Below are positions 61,801 to 64,000 of a stretch of DNA of 64,000 nt, piece by piece. Positions within the stretch are counted from its first letter, which is position 1; the number at the start of each line of letters is the position of its first letter. Made by a program: the position numbers and the translations under genes. The stretch is from Pseudomonas sp. Ant30-3 (GTDB taxonomy: Bacteria; Pseudomonadota; Gammaproteobacteria; Pseudomonadales; Pseudomonadaceae), in contig NZ_JMCL01000109.1 of NCBI RefSeq assembly GCF_000690905.1, forward strand, positions 34,168-98,167, written 5' to 3'. The notes under the pieces are model-generated. The model was given only the letters and a program-made list of their open reading frames with translations, did no database searches and had not been told where the DNA came from.

Positions 61801-62080
61801 CACCGGATATTCCTCGCTGACCTACCTCAAGCGCCTGCCAGTGGACACCTTGAAAATCGATCAGTCGTTCATCCGCGACGCCACCACCGACCCCAACGAT
61901 GCCGAGATCATCCGCGCCATCGTCGCCATGGCCCGCAGCCTGGGCTTGAAAATAATCGCCGAGGGCGTGGAAACGGCAGAGCAACTAGAGTTTCTGCAGA
62001 GGCTGGGGTGTCATTACTATCAAGGCTATCTGCACAGCGCGCCGGTGCCGGTGGACGGGTTGCAGAAGCTGCTCCGATAA
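58802..62080 (+). CDS. Five-PAS, GGDEF-EAL c-di-GMP protein
   Basis: 1092 residues from the ATG at 58802 (two TTG codons just upstream could also serve). No membrane segment, so probably cytosolic. Five PAS-type sensor domains in series at about 40-150, 165-285, 285-410, 415-535 and 540-655. A GGDEF domain has an intact RLGGDEFVVLLSG motif near residue 739, and an EAL domain starts with AEALVRWNHPELG near 873 and keeps DDFGTGYSSLTYLKRLPVDTLKIDQSFI. Both synthase and phosphodiesterase look competent. Monocistronic. Confidence 0.93.
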   Translation: MPKSFDRMPPMPRIQAIDPRHSEQSWESAPQLLAALNGARLGAWYWDIERGQISWSRGTQALFGFDPRQPLPKDLEYLDLLPPEDRAKTVRAFHAVIAGAPLEQAMHHRIRWPDGSLHWLEVSGSLLPDKHGRPRMIGVIREITLQRQREQALSSSEKRFATLFHLCPNMVLLTRQEDGLITEANQYFESLFGWPVQDAIGRTTLELGLWVHPEQREALVIATKAKGELTSMEVQFRASNGQIHDGILSAQKVELEGQPYLLSTFLDTTERKVAEHALKDSQERLDLALNSAQLGTWDWHIPSGMLYGSARAAQLHGLDAKPFHESFEAFFEGVPGEERDSMRDAYRSLREGPAGNYQLTYRVQLPDGSSRYLESRARLYRDDDGVPLRMAGTLLDITDQVEREQKLVASEEKFATLFQVSPDPICVTQQDTGQFIEINSSFSQTFGWSTAEVIGRSADEIGLWDASARSLKRIEQVIREQGLNNVAIHVQHKDGQVLTCVISSRQISVGDQPCIVTTLRDITQQQRSEAALKASEEKFAKAFHSSPDAITITERDTGRYLEVNDGFCRLTGYRADEVLGRTVHQVGVWADEKQRVALLAELQLKGRVHHQEMLAHNKRGDLLTVEVSVEPITLNETACLLLTARDVSLLKNAEAQIRHLAYHDPLTNLPNRALLMDRLSQQIALLKRHNLRGALMFLDLDHFKHINDSLGHPVGDTVLKIITARLEASVRMEDTVARLGGDEFVVLLSGLEGSRDEVSDQVLELADTLRELLSAPMFLDGQRLQVTPSIGIALIPDHGSTPIDLLKRADIALYRAKDSGRNTAQMYHNSMQKAASERLRMETDLRLAISRGEFRVHYQPQVDARDGRIVGAEALVRWNHPELGAQSPHEFIKVLEDSGLILEVGTWIVDEACNAFKYLIEQDLIDPLDFSLCVNISPRQFRQNDFVERIEHSLSSHGLPYSLLKLEITEGIVIQNLDDTIGKMRRLKKLGVSFAMDDFGTGYSSLTYLKRLPVDTLKIDQSFIRDATTDPNDAEIIRAIVAMARSLGLKIIAEGVETAEQLEFLQRLGCHYYQGYLHSAPVPVDGLQKLLR

Positions 62081-62115
62081 CCTGCCAAAAATCGTCATCA
62101 TCCCCACGCCCACCC

Positions 62116-62258
62116 GTAGCAGCTGTCGAGCCTGCGAGGCTGCGTCCGGCTGCGAAGCAGTCGTCGTTCGGATACCGGGGTTTCCAGCCCCTCCGAGGCT
62201 GACGGGTTACGGCGGCTTCGCCGCCGGACGCAGCCTCGCAGGCTCGGCAGCTGCTACA
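62116..62258. repeat. Paired REP element, second family
   Basis: GTAGCAGCTGTCGAGCCTGCGAGGC...CGTCCGG and, about 70 bases on, CCGGACGCAGCCTCGCAGGC...AGCTGCTAC inverted. This family differs from the GTGGGAGC type at 26398 and 55523. Confidence 0.9.
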
Positions 62259-62278
62259 GAGCGCGATTTCAGCCCATA

Positions 62279-62303
62279 AAAAGGGCGCCAATGGCGCCCT
62301 TCT
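62279..62303 (-). terminator. Terminator after ibpA-type gene
   Basis: Stem AAGGGCGCC / GGCGCCCTT with AAT loop; on the minus strand TTTTTATG follows. Confidence 0.9.
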
Positions 62304-62316
62304 TTCTCGCTCACGC

Positions 62317-62763
62317 TTAGTGTTGCAGCGCGGGCTTTTCGGTCCCGTTGATCGGGATACGTTTGGCTTTCGCCTCTTCCGGGATCACCCGCAGCAGATC
62401 AATGCTCAGCAAGCCGTTGCGCAGGTCGGCGGTCTTGATTTCAATATGGTCCGCCAGACGGAACGACAGCTTGAAAGCACGTTGCGCGATGCCTTGATGC
62501 AGGAAGGTCACACCTTCAGTGGTATCGCGTTTGCCACCGCTGATGGTCAGCACACCTTTTTCCACTTGCAACTCCAGGTCTTCTTCCTGGAAGCCCGCGG
62601 CGGCTACGACAATGCGGTACTGATCGTCGCCGTGTTTTTCAACGTTGTAAGGCGGGTAAGTGCTGCCTGGCTCATTGCGCAGGGCGGTTTCGAACAGGTC
62701 GTTAAAACGGTCGAAACCTACCGAGGAACGGAACAGCGGGGCCATGGAAAATGCAGTAGTCAT
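62317..62763 (-). CDS. ibpA: Small heat-shock protein (Hsp20, IbpA type)
   Basis: 148 residues. Alpha-crystallin domain about 35-125 (YPPYNVEKHGDDQYRIVVAAAGFQEEDLELQVEKGVLTISGGKRDTTEGVTFLHQGIAQRAFKLSFRLADHIEIKTADLRNGLLSIDLLRVIPEEAK). Start MTTAFSMAPLFRSSVGFDRF is the IbpA N-terminus. Holds unfolded proteins for DnaK/ClpB. Preceded by a sigma-32 promoter and a ROSE-like leader. Confidence 0.96.
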   Translation of the reverse strand: MTTAFSMAPLFRSSVGFDRFNDLFETALRNEPGSTYPPYNVEKHGDDQYRIVVAAAGFQEEDLELQVEKGVLTISGGKRDTTEGVTFLHQGIAQRAFKLSFRLADHIEIKTADLRNGLLSIDLLRVIPEEAKAKRIPINGTEKPALQH

Positions 62764-62830
62764 GATTCAAATCTCCTGAAAACAATCAGCAAGTTTTTTT
62801 CTCCGCGACCCGAATTCGGCATCGCGTAAT
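62764..62830 (-). promoter_or_regulatory. ibpA: ROSE-like RNA thermometer in the ibpA leader
   Basis: The 5' UTR contains ACTTGCTGATTGTTTTCAGG next to the ribosome site AGGAGA. UUGCUGA can pair with UCAGGAG leaving a bulged/mismatched G, the hallmark of ROSE elements that block the ribosome site at low temperature. P. aeruginosa ibpA has such a thermometer. Confidence 0.75.
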
Positions 62831-62834
62831 CCCT

Positions 62835-62862
62835 AAATAGGGACCGCTGTTTTGATTTCAAG
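62835..62862 (-). promoter_or_regulatory. ibpA: Sigma-32 promoter of ibpA
   Basis: Minus strand: CTTGAAA (62862-62856), 13-base spacer, CCCTATTT (62842-62835). Fits the RpoH pattern CTTGAA-N13/15-CCCCATNT well. Confidence 0.85.
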
Positions 62863-62880
62863 AGATCATTTGAAGATTTT

Positions 62881-63840
62881 TCAGGCCGCTTCGGCCACTG
62901 GCAAACCCAGCAAACGCGAGACCTGATCCAGCTCGGTTTCGCGTCGCAGAACGGTGAAGAGCTCTACAGCTTCGGGGTAATTGCGCGTCAACATGGCCAG
63001 CCATTGCTTCAAACGACCGGGCGATTGGCGCGCGGTCATCTGGTCCTTGGCCTGCAGCCAGAAGTCCTGAAGCAGTGGCAACAATTCGGCCCAGGTCATC
63101 TCGACCACTTCTTCACCGGCCCTTGCGGCGGCGATCTGTCGAGCCAGGTCCGGACGCGACACCAGTCCGCGACCGAGCATGATGTCTTCCACACCGCTGA
63201 TCTCGCGGCAGCGGCGCCAGTCTTCGACGCTCCAGATGTCGCCGTTGGCAAACACCGGCACCTTGACCACTTCCTGCACCCGGGGAATCCATTCCCAATG
63301 CGCCGGCGGTTTGTAGCCGTCCATTTTGGTCCGCGCGTGCACCACAATGTGCGCCGCGCCCCCTTCGGCCAGCGCTGTGGCGCACACCAAGGCACCGTCG
63401 GGGCTGTCGAAGCCCAGGCGCATTTTGGCAGTGACAGGGATGTGCGCGGGAACGGCGCGGCGCACATGCTCGACAATCTGGTTGAGCAGCTCGGGCTCCT
63501 TGAGCAACACCGCCCCGCCGCGAGATTTGTTGACCGTTTTCGCCGGGCAACCGAAGTTCAGGTCGATGACTTCAGAACCCAGCTCGCAAGCCAGGGCTGC
63601 GTTTTCCGCGAGGCACACGGGATCGGAACCGAGCAATTGTACGCGCAACGGCACACCCGACGCGGTGCGGGCACCGGTCAGCAATTCAGGGCCAAACTTG
63701 TGGAAGTAGGCCGGCGTGAGCAACTGGTCGTTGATACGGATGAACTCGGTCACGCACCAATCGATGCCACCGACGCGAGTCAGCACGTCGCGCAGGATGT
63801 TGTCGACCAACCCCTCCATCGGCGCCAAAGCAATTTGCAT
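62881..63840 (-). CDS. dusC: tRNA-dihydrouridine(16) synthase
   Basis: 319-residue FMN-dependent TIM barrel from the ATG at 63840 (MQIALAPMEGLVDNILRDVL). VIDLNFGCPAKTVNKSRGGAVLL has the catalytic Cys; VTAKMRLGF, VVHARTKMDGY and ANGDIWSVEDWRRC bind FMN and tRNA. The N-terminal motif and length fit DusC, which reduces U16 of tRNAs. The open frame extends three codons upstream. Confidence 0.93.
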   Translation of the reverse strand: MQIALAPMEGLVDNILRDVLTRVGGIDWCVTEFIRINDQLLTPAYFHKFGPELLTGARTASGVPLRVQLLGSDPVCLAENAALACELGSEVIDLNFGCPAKTVNKSRGGAVLLKEPELLNQIVEHVRRAVPAHIPVTAKMRLGFDSPDGALVCATALAEGGAAHIVVHARTKMDGYKPPAHWEWIPRVQEVVKVPVFANGDIWSVEDWRRCREISGVEDIMLGRGLVSRPDLARQIAAARAGEEVVEMTWAELLPLLQDFWLQAKDQMTARQSPGRLKQWLAMLTRNYPEAVELFTVLRRETELDQVSRLLGLPVAEAA

Positions 63841-63911
63841 GAAAAACACACTCGACGAAAAACGTGCGGCAGTTTATAGGATTATCGCTCGGAAGACTTG
63901 AGTCTGCCTCT

Positions 63912-64000
63912 GTGGCGAGGGAGCTTGCTCCCGTTGAAGTGCGCAACAGTTTCCATTGTCGGGGACCGCTCGCGGTCCAGCGGGAGCAAGCTCCCTCGCC
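63912..64000. repeat. REP pair at the window edge
   Basis: TGGCGAGGGAGCTTGCTCCC and, after about 45 bases, GGGAGCAAGCTCCCTCGCC inverted. A third Pseudomonas REP family. The second half reaches the last base of the window. Confidence 0.9.

Overview
The window reads as a chromosomal segment of a fluorescent-group Pseudomonas. The evidence is the GC-rich coding sequence, a ribose operon with its own LacI-type repressor, an RsmE-type CsrA paralogue, several families of short palindromic REP elements between genes, and a gene order (metZ-purF-cvpA-SPOR-folC-accD-trpF-truA-fimV-usg-asd-leuB-leuD-leuC, then a divergent LysR gene) that is characteristic of the genus. No rRNA, CRISPR array, transposase or integrase was seen.

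Left part (1-17.3 kb). On the minus strand lie the end of an infC-thrS unit and a complete ribose uptake operon (rbsBACRKD) that ends in a secreted nucleoside hydrolase. Around them are stress and housekeeping genes: a cold-shock protein, an I78-type protease-inhibitor lipoprotein, a periplasmic glutaminase-asparaginase, a DUF1654-endA pair behind a perfect LexA box, a SPOR lipoprotein and rsmE.

Accessory island (about 17.43-24.84 kb). A repeat of about 105 bp, made of the 3' half of a tRNA-Val(GAC) gene plus its downstream terminator, occurs at 17.33-17.43 kb and again at 24.73-24.84 kb, where the intact tRNA gene lies. Between the copies most of the DNA is visibly AT-rich. It carries a PAAR-Ntox44 toxin with an overlapping membrane-anchored candidate immunity gene, a probable PD-(D/E)XK nuclease gene with a homopolymer frameshift near its end, a tightly coupled ParA-type ATPase plus SIR2-type NADase pair, and a membrane protein with a C-terminal winged helix. 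The ParA-SIR2 pair, divergent from the nuclease gene, is the best candidate for an undescribed (probably anti-phage) system.

Middle part (25-39 kb). A lone FAD amine oxidase gene is followed by a minus-strand operon for a Tat-exported molybdenum dehydrogenase (large subunit, 2Fe-2S subunit, triheme cytochrome c, XdhC maturation factor). A LysR gene separates it from a plus-strand L-rhamnonate pathway (MFS permease, rhmD, rhmA, aldA). Two tRNA-Asp and one tRNA-Val(UAC) genes follow.

Right part (39-64 kb). The conserved metZ/purF/folC/accD/trpF/truA/fimV/asd/leu region is interrupted by a methyltransferase gene inside the leu genes and by a tandem REP array next to asd. It ends with a five-PAS GGDEF-EAL protein, a small heat-shock protein behind a sigma-32 promoter and a ROSE-like thermometer, and dusC.
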